Shown here: positions 25,650-34,172 of the stretch, piece by piece
How the letters are laid out: every line of letters starts with the position of its first letter
Numbering within the stretch: position 1 is the first letter of the stretch
Source: Akkermansiaceae bacterium
GTDB taxonomy: Bacteria > Verrucomicrobiota > Verrucomicrobiia > Verrucomicrobiales > Akkermansiaceae
Reading direction: 5' to 3'
Assembly: GCA_029253285.1 (NCBI GenBank)
Contig: JAQWZU010000132.1
Location: forward strand, 1 to 64,000
Length of the DNA: 64,000 bases
Program-made: the position numbers and the translations under genes
Notes under the pieces: model-generated
The model's input: only the letters and a program-made list of their open reading frames with translations
What the model was told of the DNA's origin: nothing
Databases searched by the model: none

Positions 25650-26561
25650 ATGGCACGCAAAGATTTCCTGGATATCGTCTCTCTCGACCGCGAGGAAATC
25701 ATTCACCTTCTGGATCAAGCGAAGCCTTTCAAGGATCTCTTTACCCGTTCGGTGAAAAAAGTGCCGGCGCTCAACGGAAAGACCGTGCTGATGCTTTTCT
25801 ATGAGCCGAGCACGCGGACCTTGTCCTCATTCGAAGTTGCAGCCAAACGGCTCTCGGCCGACGTGACGATATTTGACGTCCCCCATTCCTCGGTGACGAA
25901 AGGGGAATCTGTTCGCGACACCATCGATACATTGCAAGCCATGCGAGCCGATTACATCGTCGTTCGTCACCGACTTTCCGGCCAACCGGCAGCCATTGCA
26001 CGGCAAACCGGCGCTTCCGTCATCAATGCTGGCGACGGCGCCCATGCCCATCCAACTCAGGCACTTCTCGATGCGTTCACCCTGCGGGAAGTCCATCCCG
26101 AACTGCCCGGAAAGAAAGTCCTGATCATGGGTGATATTCTCCATAGCCGGGTTGCTCGCTCAACCAGCACGATTCTGGATAAACTCGGTGTCGAAGTTGC
26201 TTACTGCGGACCGGGGAGTTTGGTTCCACACACTCGTTTCAAGCGCTTCACCAATTTCGATGAGGCGATGAGGTGGGGACCCGATGCTGTGTATCTTCTT
26301 CGCGTTCAGAAGGAGCGTCAGGAGGCGCCGTTTTACCCGAGCGACCGCGAATACCACTCGGTCTTTGGTGTCACCCAGGAGCGACTCAAGCGAATCAGCG
26401 AAGAAGGAATCTACGTCATGCATCCCGGACCGATTAATCGAGGTGTCGAACTTTGCGACGATGTCCTCGATTATGAACGTTGTCTCATCCCCCAACAGGT
26501 TGAGAACGGAATCGCCGCTCGCATGTCAGTGCTTTACGGACTCAAACCACAAACATCATGA
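25650..26561 (+). CDS. pyrB: aspartate carbamoyltransferase catalytic subunit
   Basis: A 303-residue enzyme that joins carbamoyl phosphate and aspartate, the committed step of pyrimidine synthesis. The carbamoyl-phosphate motif EPSTRTLSSFE is near residue 52, HPTQALLDAFTL near 131, and MHPGPINRG near 258. It starts 12 bases after pyrR and overlaps pyrC by four bases (ATGA). No regulatory subunit (pyrI) is present, as expected for the non-enteric class. Confidence 0.97.
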   Translation: MARKDFLDIVSLDREEIIHLLDQAKPFKDLFTRSVKKVPALNGKTVLMLFYEPSTRTLSSFEVAAKRLSADVTIFDVPHSSVTKGESVRDTIDTLQAMRADYIVVRHRLSGQPAAIARQTGASVINAGDGAHAHPTQALLDAFTLREVHPELPGKKVLIMGDILHSRVARSTSTILDKLGVEVAYCGPGSLVPHTRFKRFTNFDEAMRWGPDAVYLLRVQKERQEAPFYPSDREYHSVFGVTQERLKRISEEGIYVMHPGPINRGVELCDDVLDYERCLIPQQVENGIAARMSVLYGLKPQTS

Positions 26562-27826
26562 ATCTATTCTTAAAAGGGGGAGACGTCGCTACCGAAGATA
26601 ATGCTCCAACCCGCGCCGATGTTTGGATCGTCGATGGGACCATCAAAGCTGTTTCCGTGATGGATGCACCCGAAGGTGCGCGCGTCATTGATTGTGCCGG
26701 GGCCGTGATCATGCCGGGCATGTTCGACGCCCACGTTCATTTCCGGGAGCCTGGACAGGAACAAAAAGAGACCATCCTTGATGGATCCGAAGCTGCGATC
26801 AACGGTGGTATTACCGGAGTTGTCATGATGCCAAACACCGCACCGTCAATCGACTCGGCCGCCGTCGTGAATCGAGTGATGGAAATTGGCAGGAAATGTC
26901 GCATTCCCATTCTCACTTCAGGTTGCATCACAGTCGGTCGTGAAGGAAAAGAGATGGCTCCCATCGCCGGAATGAAGGACGCTGGAGTTCTCATGCTCAC
27001 CGACGATGGTGATGCTGTGCCTGACGCGGCATTGCTCAAGCGCGCAATGGAATATGGCAAGGAGTTCGATATGTTTTTCGCAAGTCACTGCGAAGATCCG
27101 CAGCTTGCGGGACTCCGCGCGCTCAATGAAGGACCTGTGAGTTATCGACTTGGGATTCAGGGAACGCCTGCCCTTGCCGAGGAGATTTGCATGGACCGCG
27201 ATATTCGCATCGCACACGCCACCGGAGCGCATTTGCACATTCAACATGTCAGTTCAAAGATTGGCATGGAGACGATTCGGTGGTGGAAAGAAAAGGGAGC
27301 TCACGTGACCGCCGAAGTCGCTCCGCATCATTTGATGTTCCGCGCTGAGGATATTGGCGACTACGACACACACTATAAAATGAATCCGCCTCTCCGAACC
27401 GCCGAGGATAACGTGGCGCTTCTCGAGGGGTTGAAAGAAGGAGTCTTCGACCTCATTGCTACGGACCACGCACCCCATACTGAGTTTGAAAAATCACAAG
27501 CGTTTGTTGATGCGCCGAATGGACTCGTCGGTCTCGATCATGCCCTAATCTCTCTTTACGACCGATTTGTCGCCAATGGCGATTTTGGCTGGGAGCTCCT
27601 GGTAAAACGATACTCCGCCGAACCTCGTCGCATGATGCGTCTCGATGTCGCAGAAGTTGCCGAAGGCAAACCAGCAGATCTTATTGTCTTCGATCCCAAC
27701 AAGGCCACGACGGTCTCGAAGGAGTTTATGAAGTCCAAAAGCTCCAACACGCCCTTCCTCGACAAAACCGTCAAAGGTTCCGTGGAAATGGTTGTTCTTG
27801 GAGACGAGATTCTCCTAGAGCGCTAA
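26558..27826 (+). CDS. pyrC: dihydroorotase
   Basis: A 422-residue class I dihydroorotase that cyclises carbamoyl aspartate. Metal ligands are visible in DAHVHFREPG (near residue 58) and in further histidines, and the catalytic aspartate lies in ATDHAPH near residue 305. MNPPLR is the substrate-binding strand. It overlaps pyrB by four bases and its last 12 bases overlap the 3' end of the convergent coaC. It is the end of the purD-pyrR-pyrB-pyrC run. Confidence 0.96.
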   Translation: MNLFLKGGDVATEDNAPTRADVWIVDGTIKAVSVMDAPEGARVIDCAGAVIMPGMFDAHVHFREPGQEQKETILDGSEAAINGGITGVVMMPNTAPSIDSAAVVNRVMEIGRKCRIPILTSGCITVGREGKEMAPIAGMKDAGVLMLTDDGDAVPDAALLKRAMEYGKEFDMFFASHCEDPQLAGLRALNEGPVSYRLGIQGTPALAEEICMDRDIRIAHATGAHLHIQHVSSKIGMETIRWWKEKGAHVTAEVAPHHLMFRAEDIGDYDTHYKMNPPLRTAEDNVALLEGLKEGVFDLIATDHAPHTEFEKSQAFVDAPNGLVGLDHALISLYDRFVANGDFGWELLVKRYSAEPRRMMRLDVAEVAEGKPADLIVFDPNKATTVSKEFMKSKSSNTPFLDKTVKGSVEMVVLGDEILLER

Positions 27827-28351
27827 TTTAGCAACCGCTTGTAAAATTGTCTCAGTTTCAGCGAGACGACCGGTTCCTTTGTAGCCACAGGCGAGGTCGC
27901 CCTCGGCGGGATCGATAAATTGCACCCCATCCCCTTTGAGGGTTTCGAGATTACGCACGGAAGCGGGATGATCCCACATTTTTCCATTCATGGCCGGAGC
28001 GATGAGAGTAGGGGTGGTGCGAGGTAAGGCGAGATAGATTGCGGAGAGAGGATCAGGTGCGATGCCGTTGGCGAATTGCCCCATCGTGTCGGCACAGGCC
28101 GGAGCAACCAAAAAGAGTTCGGCATTATCGGCCAATTCAATGTGACCCGGTTTCCAGGAATTTTTTTCGTCCTCCAGTGAAACCAAGACAGGATTCCTTG
28201 AGAGAACCTGCAGAGTGAGCGGCGTGATGAATTCGGTCGCCGCCTTGGTCATGACACAATGAACCTGATGGCCTTCCTTGGTTAGTTGGCTGGCAAGGTC
28301 GGCGGCTTTGTAGGCTGCGATTGATCCGGTGATGCCGAGAACGATATTCAT
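27815..28351 (-). CDS. coaC: phosphopantothenoylcysteine decarboxylase, stand-alone
   Basis: A 178-residue flavoprotein of coenzyme A synthesis. Most bacteria have a fused CoaBC (about 400 residues); only the CoaC half is present here. The N-terminal GITGSIAAYKA, the catalytic histidine in GHIELAD, PAMNGKMW, and the substrate-clamp ACGYKGTGR are all visible. The CoaB synthetase must be elsewhere, or a separate gene. It follows gmk with a four-base overlap, in the same order as gmk-rpoZ-coaBC operons but without rpoZ. Confidence 0.88.
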   Translation of the reverse strand: MNIVLGITGSIAAYKAADLASQLTKEGHQVHCVMTKAATEFITPLTLQVLSRNPVLVSLEDEKNSWKPGHIELADNAELFLVAPACADTMGQFANGIAPDPLSAIYLALPRTTPTLIAPAMNGKMWDHPASVRNLETLKGDGVQFIDPAEGDLACGYKGTGRLAETETILQAVAKLAL

Positions 28352-28944
28352 TTGAGTCGGGCCACGCGTAAACGCTCGGCTAGGATTAGGGATTTAAAAT
28401 TGAGGTAATCTTCCTCGCGGGTTGCGGAGAGGAGTCGATAGGAGTATTTCGGCCAATGCTCCATTTCTTCGAGGGCGTTCTTCATCCGAAGAGCAATAAC
28501 ATCTTCGGCGTCGGTGCCGCGTCCGGTCAGGCGCGCACGCAATTCGGTTTCGCTGGGAGGCATCACAAAAAGATCGATGAGAGCCGCCTCAATCGCCGAG
28601 TCACAACAGCTCCGGACCTGATCCGCACCCTGAACATCGATATCCATGACCACGTCGCGTCCTTTTGAGACGAAGTCAAGAACCTCGGATTTCAAAGTGC
28701 CGTAGTGATTCCCGTGAACTTCGGCATGTTCGAGAAATTCCCCGGCTTTAATTCGGGCCTGGAAGTCGTCTCGATCCAAAAAATGATAGTCCCGCCCGTC
28801 CACTTCGCCTTCACGCGGAGGCCGGGTGGTGCAGGAAATCGAATAGTGCGCTTCATCTTCATCCGAGAGTCGACGACAAAGAGTGGTTTTCCCAGATCCT
28901 GAGGGACCGGAAACCAGTAGGAGAATACCTGTGCGGGAAGTCAC
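28348..28944 (-). CDS. gmk: guanylate kinase
   Basis: A 198-residue kinase that phosphorylates GMP to GDP. The P-loop GPSGSGKTT is at residues 13-21, the GMP-binding segment STTRPPR-like SCTTRPPREGE near residue 38, and HAEVHGNHYGT near residue 73. The start is GTG at 28944. A TTGACA box lies at the right distance for a transcript beginning at that GTG. It is co-transcribed with coaC (four-base overlap). Confidence 0.95.
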   Translation of the reverse strand: MTSRTGILLLVSGPSGSGKTTLCRRLSDEDEAHYSISCTTRPPREGEVDGRDYHFLDRDDFQARIKAGEFLEHAEVHGNHYGTLKSEVLDFVSKGRDVVMDIDVQGADQVRSCCDSAIEAALIDLFVMPPSETELRARLTGRGTDAEDVIALRMKNALEEMEHWPKYSYRLLSATREEDYLNFKSLILAERLRVARLK

Positions 28945-28950
28945 GCCCCA

Positions 28951-28978
28951 AACCTAGGGGCCAGATGGCGAGTGTCAA
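28951..28978 (-). promoter_or_regulatory. candidate gmk promoter, leaderless geometry
   Basis: On the minus strand, TTGACA (28978-28973), 16 bases, TAGGTT (28956-28951), then six bases to the GTG start. The -35 is perfect; the -10 matches three bases. Confidence 0.45.
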
Positions 28979-28995
28979 TATTCCCGCTTTTGTAG

Positions 28996-29023
28996 ATGAC
29001 CCGAAAGGCTGAGTGACTAGAGT
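28996..29023 (+). promoter_or_regulatory. candidate mutL promoter, leaderless geometry
   Basis: ATGACC (28996-29001), 16 bases, TAGAGT (29018-29023), then six bases to the ATG at 29030. Each box matches four of six consensus bases. Confidence 0.35.
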
Positions 29024-29029
29024 CTTCAC

Positions 29030-30766
29030 ATGCCCGTTGTGGAAGTGATGTCCGAGACCCTGGCCAGCCAAGTGGCTGCCGGTGAGGTCATCGAACGTCC
29101 TGCCAGCGTGATTAAGGAATTAGTGGAGAACAGCATCGATGCAGGAGCTCGTAAGATCGAAGTGGAAATCCAACGCGGCGGAATTGCTCTCATGCGGGTG
29201 CGGGACGATGGCTGCGGAATGAGCCCCGATGATGCCGCTCGATCTCTTGAGAGACATGCCACCAGCAAACTTCGGAGTTCTGATGACCTCAATGGCATTC
29301 TGACCTTGGGATTTCGTGGAGAAGCTTTGCCTAGTATTGCCAGCGTTTCACGTTTCACCATGACGAGTCGCGAAGCAGATGCGGTGGAAGGCACAGAAGT
29401 TCGTGTCGATGGCGGAAATGCTCATGACCCGCGCGCGATCGGGTGTCCGGTTGGGACGAGTATCGAAGTTCGCGATCTATTTTTTAACGTCCCGGCTCGT
29501 AAGAAGTTCCTGAAAGCGGAATCAACCGAAGCCGCCCATATCGAGCATCAGCTGAGACTCCATGCTTTGTGTACTCCGGAAATTGGTTGGGTTCTGCGCA
29601 AAGACAACCGCGTGAGTTTTGACTTACCTGCAACTGCCGATCGACGGGTTCGAATCGAAGCGATGACAGGTGCGGAGTCCGGGCGATCTCTGATCGAAGT
29701 GCCGCGCTACGAAGAACGAGGACTGGTGATCGAAGGCGCTGTTCTTCCCTCTGACTTCGCTCGACGTGGACGAAAGCACCAATATGTCTTTCTCAACGGA
29801 CGCCCGGTGGAGGACTCGGTGATTTCCCGTGCCTTGCGCGAAGCTTTTAAGGGTTCGCTCAGTGAAGGTCTTCAACCAGCGGCCTGGCTCTGGCTTACGA
29901 TGGACCCAACGCTCGTTGATGTGAATGTCCATCCAGCTAAGCGCGAAGTCCGGTTTCGCGATACCTCACAAGTTCGGATTGCCATTATTGACGCCGTGGA
30001 GCGAGCGTTGTGCCCTGGGGAAGTGATCAAGGAGGTCGTAATTCCGCCACCGCGAGTGTCGACACCATCCGAACCGGTAATCGCGCCGGTTAAAGAAAGC
30101 CAGGAATCGTCTGGCCAGCAAGCGGTAAAGTCCAAGCCCGTTTGGCACCACGAATCGCAGCCTGAATTGGATGTTCAGGAAGAAAAAGTTTTCAAAGGGC
30201 CGCAGTTTCGAGTCATCGGAGCTCTGTCCAGTCTCTACGCCCTGCTCGACGGGGATGAGGGGTTGGTTCTACTTTCTCCGTCGAGCGGACGCGAACGAAT
30301 CATCTACGAAAAGCTTCTCGCCAAAGAAGAAGGTATTGCATCCCAAGGTTTACTTGTTCCGGTGCTGCTTGAACTCGACGCCCGGGATGTGGATGTTTTG
30401 ATGCGTCATCAGGAACATTTTGAAGATGCTGGTTTTTCTCTGGAGAGTTTTGGTGGGAATACGGTTCAGATATCCGGGATTCCCTCTTTCTTAAAAGTTG
30501 GTGAAGCGAGAGCCTTTCTCACTGATCTTGTGGATTCCATCATAGACCGTGAAGGAACAGGCCGAGTCAAACGAATGGCCTACGAAGGATTCGCCGCAAA
30601 AGTCGCTGAGGCCGGAGTGAAGCAAACGAGTTGGCAGTTGAGCGAAATCGACGGGCTTTTGGCTGATCTCTTTCAGTGCGATCTTCCATACTGTGATCCG
30701 TCCGGTCGACCAACATTGGTGCAGATTTCCCACCAGGAACTCGAACGAAAATTTGGTAAAAGCTGA
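29030..30766 (+). CDS. mutL: DNA mismatch repair protein MutL, endonuclease motif absent
   Basis: A 578-residue mismatch-repair matchmaker. The N-terminal GHKL ATPase is complete: ELVENSIDAGA (near residue 28), DDGCGM, and TLGFRGEALPSI. The C-terminal dimerisation domain starts near residue 390. Where most non-enteric MutL proteins have the metal-binding DQHA-x2-E-x4-E motif, this one reads SPSSGRERIIYE, and CPHGRP reads CDPSGRP. The protein therefore looks endonuclease-negative, like enteric MutL. No mutS or mutH lies nearby. Confidence 0.94.
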   Translation: MPVVEVMSETLASQVAAGEVIERPASVIKELVENSIDAGARKIEVEIQRGGIALMRVRDDGCGMSPDDAARSLERHATSKLRSSDDLNGILTLGFRGEALPSIASVSRFTMTSREADAVEGTEVRVDGGNAHDPRAIGCPVGTSIEVRDLFFNVPARKKFLKAESTEAAHIEHQLRLHALCTPEIGWVLRKDNRVSFDLPATADRRVRIEAMTGAESGRSLIEVPRYEERGLVIEGAVLPSDFARRGRKHQYVFLNGRPVEDSVISRALREAFKGSLSEGLQPAAWLWLTMDPTLVDVNVHPAKREVRFRDTSQVRIAIIDAVERALCPGEVIKEVVIPPPRVSTPSEPVIAPVKESQESSGQQAVKSKPVWHHESQPELDVQEEKVFKGPQFRVIGALSSLYALLDGDEGLVLLSPSSGRERIIYEKLLAKEEGIASQGLLVPVLLELDARDVDVLMRHQEHFEDAGFSLESFGGNTVQISGIPSFLKVGEARAFLTDLVDSIIDREGTGRVKRMAYEGFAAKVAEAGVKQTSWQLSEIDGLLADLFQCDLPYCDPSGRPTLVQISHQELERKFGKS

Positions 30767-30870
30767 TGCCGGTTTGTGTCGTCATTCGCAAACAGCAAGA
30801 AGCTCTTCAACTCAAGGAACTCGGAGTTACCGACCAACGTTGTTGCGATTATTTTTTGGAGCAGGCTTGA
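30766..30870 (+). CDS. possible 34-residue coupled peptide
   Basis: A short frame beginning MPVCVVIRKQQEALQLKELG. Its ATG overlaps the mutL stop (TGATG), and its own stop overlaps a TTG that opens the next frame (TTGA). This stop-start chaining is the main support. It could equally be the 5' part of one longer gene broken by a frameshift near 30868. Function unknown. Confidence 0.3.
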   Translation: MPVCVVIRKQQEALQLKELGVTDQRCCDYFLEQA

Positions 30871-31193
30871 ATTTCGCTCTCGCAGGCATTCGCAGGAAAC
30901 ACAAAACAGGAGAGTGGGGGAGACGTGGCTTGATCGCCCTGCTCTTGATTCGTCTCGGACTCGCTGGCCCCCTTGCCTCCAGGTTTCTTTCGAGCCTCCC
31001 AAAAAGCTCTGAACTCGAAGAGGAAATCTCCGCGAGTCTGCCGGATAATCTGCGCCTCGTTTTTGTGAACCGCGCCAGTGGTAGTAGCCTTGAAATCAAG
31101 GTCGAAAGCGATGCTGCAGGCGGAAAAGAAACTCTTCCGCAGCTGAAGGGAATCATCAGAAAGCGGGAGAATCAAAAACGCGCGTCCGATTAA
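30867..31193 (+). CDS. hypothetical basic protein
   Basis: A 108-residue frame from a TTG at 30867, which overlaps the stop of the preceding short frame. It has a basic N-terminus, one moderately hydrophobic stretch (about residues 21-42), and a charged C-terminal part with SSLEIKVESDA. I do not recognise it; a faint resemblance to the small DUF721-type DNA/RNA-binding proteins is not strong enough to name it. It ends 13 bases from the convergent DUF3500 gene. Confidence 0.4.
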   Translation: MNFALAGIRRKHKTGEWGRRGLIALLLIRLGLAGPLASRFLSSLPKSSELEEEISASLPDNLRLVFVNRASGSSLEIKVESDAAGGKETLPQLKGIIRKRENQKRASD

Positions 31194-31205
31194 GAACGCA
31201 TCTCG

Positions 31206-32234
31206 TCATCGAGTAGGCGATTCTTCTTTGTGATGTTCAGCGTAATGCTTGCGGAGAAAATCGCGTCCGAAGTCATTTTTGAGATCACGCCAAACCAAAT
31301 GCGCGTGGTTTGCATCGTTCTGGGTGTTGGCGTATTCAATCAGGAAATCCGGTCCCTGAATTCGGAAATAATGCGCCTCGCCGCGCTTCAATGAACCACC
31401 CCAGGCGAAATGCATTTTTTTACGCTGCACGGTGTAGATCTTACGAAGCGCATTATTGGTGAGCTCCTGGCGCTTTAGGCTCGCGACCGTTTCGATGATT
31501 CCATAGAGGCGCTTCATTTGCTCGCCGTCAAATTTTGAGGTAATCACTCCGGCTTCTTCCTGAGCCTTGGCCACGCTATCTTGCGCAGTAAGAATTTCTT
31601 TCGGAGGCTTTGCTGAAAAAACCGGCGAGAGTTGCGCTTCGATCAAGGACTTGGCGAAAGAACGAGCGAGATCTTCAACCTCTCCGAGAGGACGCATTCC
31701 CTTCATGGGACCTTTTTTAAGCTCGGCAGGATTTGTTCCAAAGAATGCCGGCATTCCGAGAACCTTGTCACCGGCCAGAGTGAAGTTCAGCGACAAGTGG
31801 TGTCCTTCAAAACGCCAGCCCCAGGGTTTTTCCCCAGTAGGATCTCCGAAAATAGAGATGAAGTATTTCTCGGCATTTCGTTTTTCGGGATCTTCGCCGC
31901 GGTCAGCGAGAACTTGCTCAAGAGTCATGATTTGGGTCGCGGTCAGAAGTCCTTTTTGGGTTAAGCCGGTTCCCAACAGTCCGAATGCGAGATGCTGTTG
32001 ATGCGGACGCAGCGTGCCAAAGCGAATGCCTTTGCGGTCGTTCATCGGGATGAAATGCCAGTTTTGGCGCTCTCCGTTTTTGAATTCGAAAGTCGCTTGT
32101 TTCTTTTGAGCGGCATTCAAAGTGGAGAGAAATCCCGTTGCGGCATTCTCCATATCTTCGGCGGCATCGTTCAGATGACCTTCGTGTGCGAAGCTGCTCG
32201 CGACGGTTAGTGCTAATATCAGTGGTAATTTCAT
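31206..32234 (-). CDS. secreted DUF3500 family protein
   Basis: A 342-residue exported protein. The signal peptide (residues 1-16, cleavage near SSFA-HE) is followed by the DUF3500 domain: NWHFIPMNDRKGIRFGTL, LRPHQQHLAFGLL and WGWRFEGHHLSLNFT are typical. The domain is rich in conserved histidines, which suggests metal binding, but the biochemical function of the family is unknown to me. It starts four bases after mgtE ends, so the two are likely co-transcribed. Confidence 0.85.
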   Translation of the reverse strand: MKLPLILALTVASSFAHEGHLNDAAEDMENAATGFLSTLNAAQKKQATFEFKNGERQNWHFIPMNDRKGIRFGTLRPHQQHLAFGLLGTGLTQKGLLTATQIMTLEQVLADRGEDPEKRNAEKYFISIFGDPTGEKPWGWRFEGHHLSLNFTLAGDKVLGMPAFFGTNPAELKKGPMKGMRPLGEVEDLARSFAKSLIEAQLSPVFSAKPPKEILTAQDSVAKAQEEAGVITSKFDGEQMKRLYGIIETVASLKRQELTNNALRKIYTVQRKKMHFAWGGSLKRGEAHYFRIQGPDFLIEYANTQNDANHAHLVWRDLKNDFGRDFLRKHYAEHHKEESPTR

Positions 32235-32238
32235 GGAA

Positions 32239-33657
32239 TTAGAGACTTAGAATACTGCGCGCGACGGTGAAATAAATCACCATTCCTGAAACATCTACCA
32301 CAGTAGTAATAGCGGGTGCTGCAATGACGGCGGGATCGAGTTTAATAGCGCGCGCGCCAATCGGCAGCATCGCGCCAATCACCGTCGAGGTTGCGACTTG
32401 TGCGCCCAGAGCGATCGCCACAGTAAGTCCAAATTTCGCGAAGCTAATATTGCCAGGCAGACTAAAGCCAAAGGCCGGCGGTCCGAAAACGGCCACAATT
32501 CCGATAAACACCGCCAAAAGCCCACCCAAGAGAATTCCTAAACGCAATTCTTTCCAGATGACGCGTCCAGTGTCTTCGCGGTCGAGTTCACCGAGGGCCA
32601 TGGCGCGAATCACCATCGTTGAGGCCTGACCACCTGTATTTCCGCCAGCCGCCACGACCATAGGCAGGAACAGGGACAAAAGATAGACGTCGATGAGGGT
32701 CTGCTCGAAACGCATCATGACAAATCCCGAAAGAATGGCCAAAAGCGCCAGGATTAAGAGCCAGCCGGCACGACGGCGAAAATGCGTGTAAAGCGCTGTA
32801 TTTAAATAACTCTCTTCGGATTGTTCTCCGGAAATTCCGGCAGCTTTCTCCATATCCTCGGTGGATTCTTCCTCGATAATCTCAATCGCATCATCGGCGG
32901 TGATCACTCCGAGAAGTCGGTTCGATTCGTCAACAACAGGCAGTAAAACGAGGTCGTAACGAGAAAGCATATTAGCCGCTTCTTCCTGGTCGGCTGATGC
33001 GAGAATGCTTTGGTCGTCTTCGGTTAGGACATCACGAATCAGCGTATCCCAGGGATTGAAGGCTAAATCGCGGAGGCGAATTTTGCCGATAAGTCGTTCA
33101 TTTTCATCGACCACAAAAATCCGGGCCATGGTCTCGGTGGATTCAAGATCGGGCCTTAAATGATCGATAGCATCCTTAACCGACATGGTTTCGCGGATTC
33201 TTGCGACCTGAGTCGTCATACGCCCACCAGCGGTGTCTTCGCCGTAGCGCAAAAGTGTGCGGGTGTTGTCTTGTTGCTCCTCGTCCAGCAATTCGATGAA
33301 ATCCTTTCGCTTGGATTCGCTGACGTCCTGGAGAATGTCGACTAGGTCATCGTCAGGGATCGCTTCGAGCATTTCCCGTTGTTCGTCGGGCTGAAACTGA
33401 TCGAGCGTTTCCTCAACAAGAGTATCAGGGATTTGTGCGAGAACCTCGGTGAAAGCCTCGCTGCCGAGTGTATCGACCAGGAAGCGCCGGGTGCCTGCGT
33501 CCTGGTCCTCGTAAAGCTCAGCCAAGTCGGCTGGATGAAGGCCTTCACAAAGAGAACGCGTCAAATCGCTGTTACGATCGGCGATTGCCGATTCAGCGTT
33601 TTCCAGGATTTCTGACAATTCCTCTGACACGGCGGGAGACTGAGTGAAGAGTCCCAA
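32239..33657 (-). CDS. mgtE: magnesium transporter MgtE
   Basis: A 472-residue magnesium channel. The acidic superhelical N domain (residues 1-140) and two CBS domains (about 150-270) form the cytoplasmic magnesium sensor. Five transmembrane helices follow, with LPMVVAAGGNTGGQA as the pore-family signature near residue 335. In Thermus MgtE the CBS region closes the channel when magnesium is plentiful; the acidic residues needed for that are abundant here. It lies upstream of the DUF3500 gene. Confidence 0.95.
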   Translation of the reverse strand: MGLFTQSPAVSEELSEILENAESAIADRNSDLTRSLCEGLHPADLAELYEDQDAGTRRFLVDTLGSEAFTEVLAQIPDTLVEETLDQFQPDEQREMLEAIPDDDLVDILQDVSESKRKDFIELLDEEQQDNTRTLLRYGEDTAGGRMTTQVARIRETMSVKDAIDHLRPDLESTETMARIFVVDENERLIGKIRLRDLAFNPWDTLIRDVLTEDDQSILASADQEEAANMLSRYDLVLLPVVDESNRLLGVITADDAIEIIEEESTEDMEKAAGISGEQSEESYLNTALYTHFRRRAGWLLILALLAILSGFVMMRFEQTLIDVYLLSLFLPMVVAAGGNTGGQASTMVIRAMALGELDREDTGRVIWKELRLGILLGGLLAVFIGIVAVFGPPAFGFSLPGNISFAKFGLTVAIALGAQVATSTVIGAMLPIGARAIKLDPAVIAAPAITTVVDVSGMVIYFTVARSILSL

Positions 33658-33787
33658 TCGGAAAAGCGCGAACTTACTGGAGATTTAGGTAAATCCCCAC
33701 AACACCGTGGATCCGCCCCATTATAACTTCACACAATATATGTAATGCGGAGTGACTCAGTGGGCGGGTGGTAGCCCGCTCGGTTAC

Positions 33788-34171
33788 TTAAGCTCCCAGA
33801 ATCACCGCATTCGCAGCTGCGTATTGTTTGGCGTGCGTCAGGCTGACCAAAATTTGCTCAACTCCGCGCTGCTTCGCATATCCTCTCGCGTCTCCACGCA
33901 ATTGAACTTCAGGCTCCCCTGACTCTTTTCTGAGGATCTCCATGTCCAGCCAGCCGATCTCTTTTCCGATTCCGGTCCCAAATGCTTTTGCGATCGCTTC
34001 CTTTGCGGCAAATCTGGCGGCTAGATGCAATTCAGGCATCTTTTGTTTCTGGCAGTATTCCCGCTCTGATTTTGTGAATACACGACTCAGGAACCTTTCC
34101 GAAAACTCCTCGAGCGACGACTTTACCCGATCGACTTCTACTACATCAATGCCGATCCCGATCACCTTCAT
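33788..34171 (-). CDS. acpS: holo-[acyl-carrier-protein] synthase
   Basis: A 127-residue enzyme that attaches 4'-phosphopantetheine to acyl carrier protein. The metal-binding aspartate is in GIGIDVVEVDR (residue 8) and the glutamate in RFAAKEAIAKAFGTG near residue 60. The ATG at 34171 gives the normal N-terminus; a frame further upstream runs into pdxJ. It starts one base after the pdxJ stop. The 130 bases downstream hold only a short GCGGG/CCCGC hairpin without a T-run. Confidence 0.94.
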   Translation of the reverse strand: MKVIGIGIDVVEVDRVKSSLEEFSERFLSRVFTKSEREYCQKQKMPELHLAARFAAKEAIAKAFGTGIGKEIGWLDMEILRKESGEPEVQLRGDARGYAKQRGVEQILVSLTHAKQYAAANAVILGA

Positions 34172-34172
34172 C

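Noticed and set aside
33658-33787. Terminator after acpS
   Set aside because: Only a 5-bp GCGGG/CCCGC stem without a T-run; no other structure is convincing in this gap.
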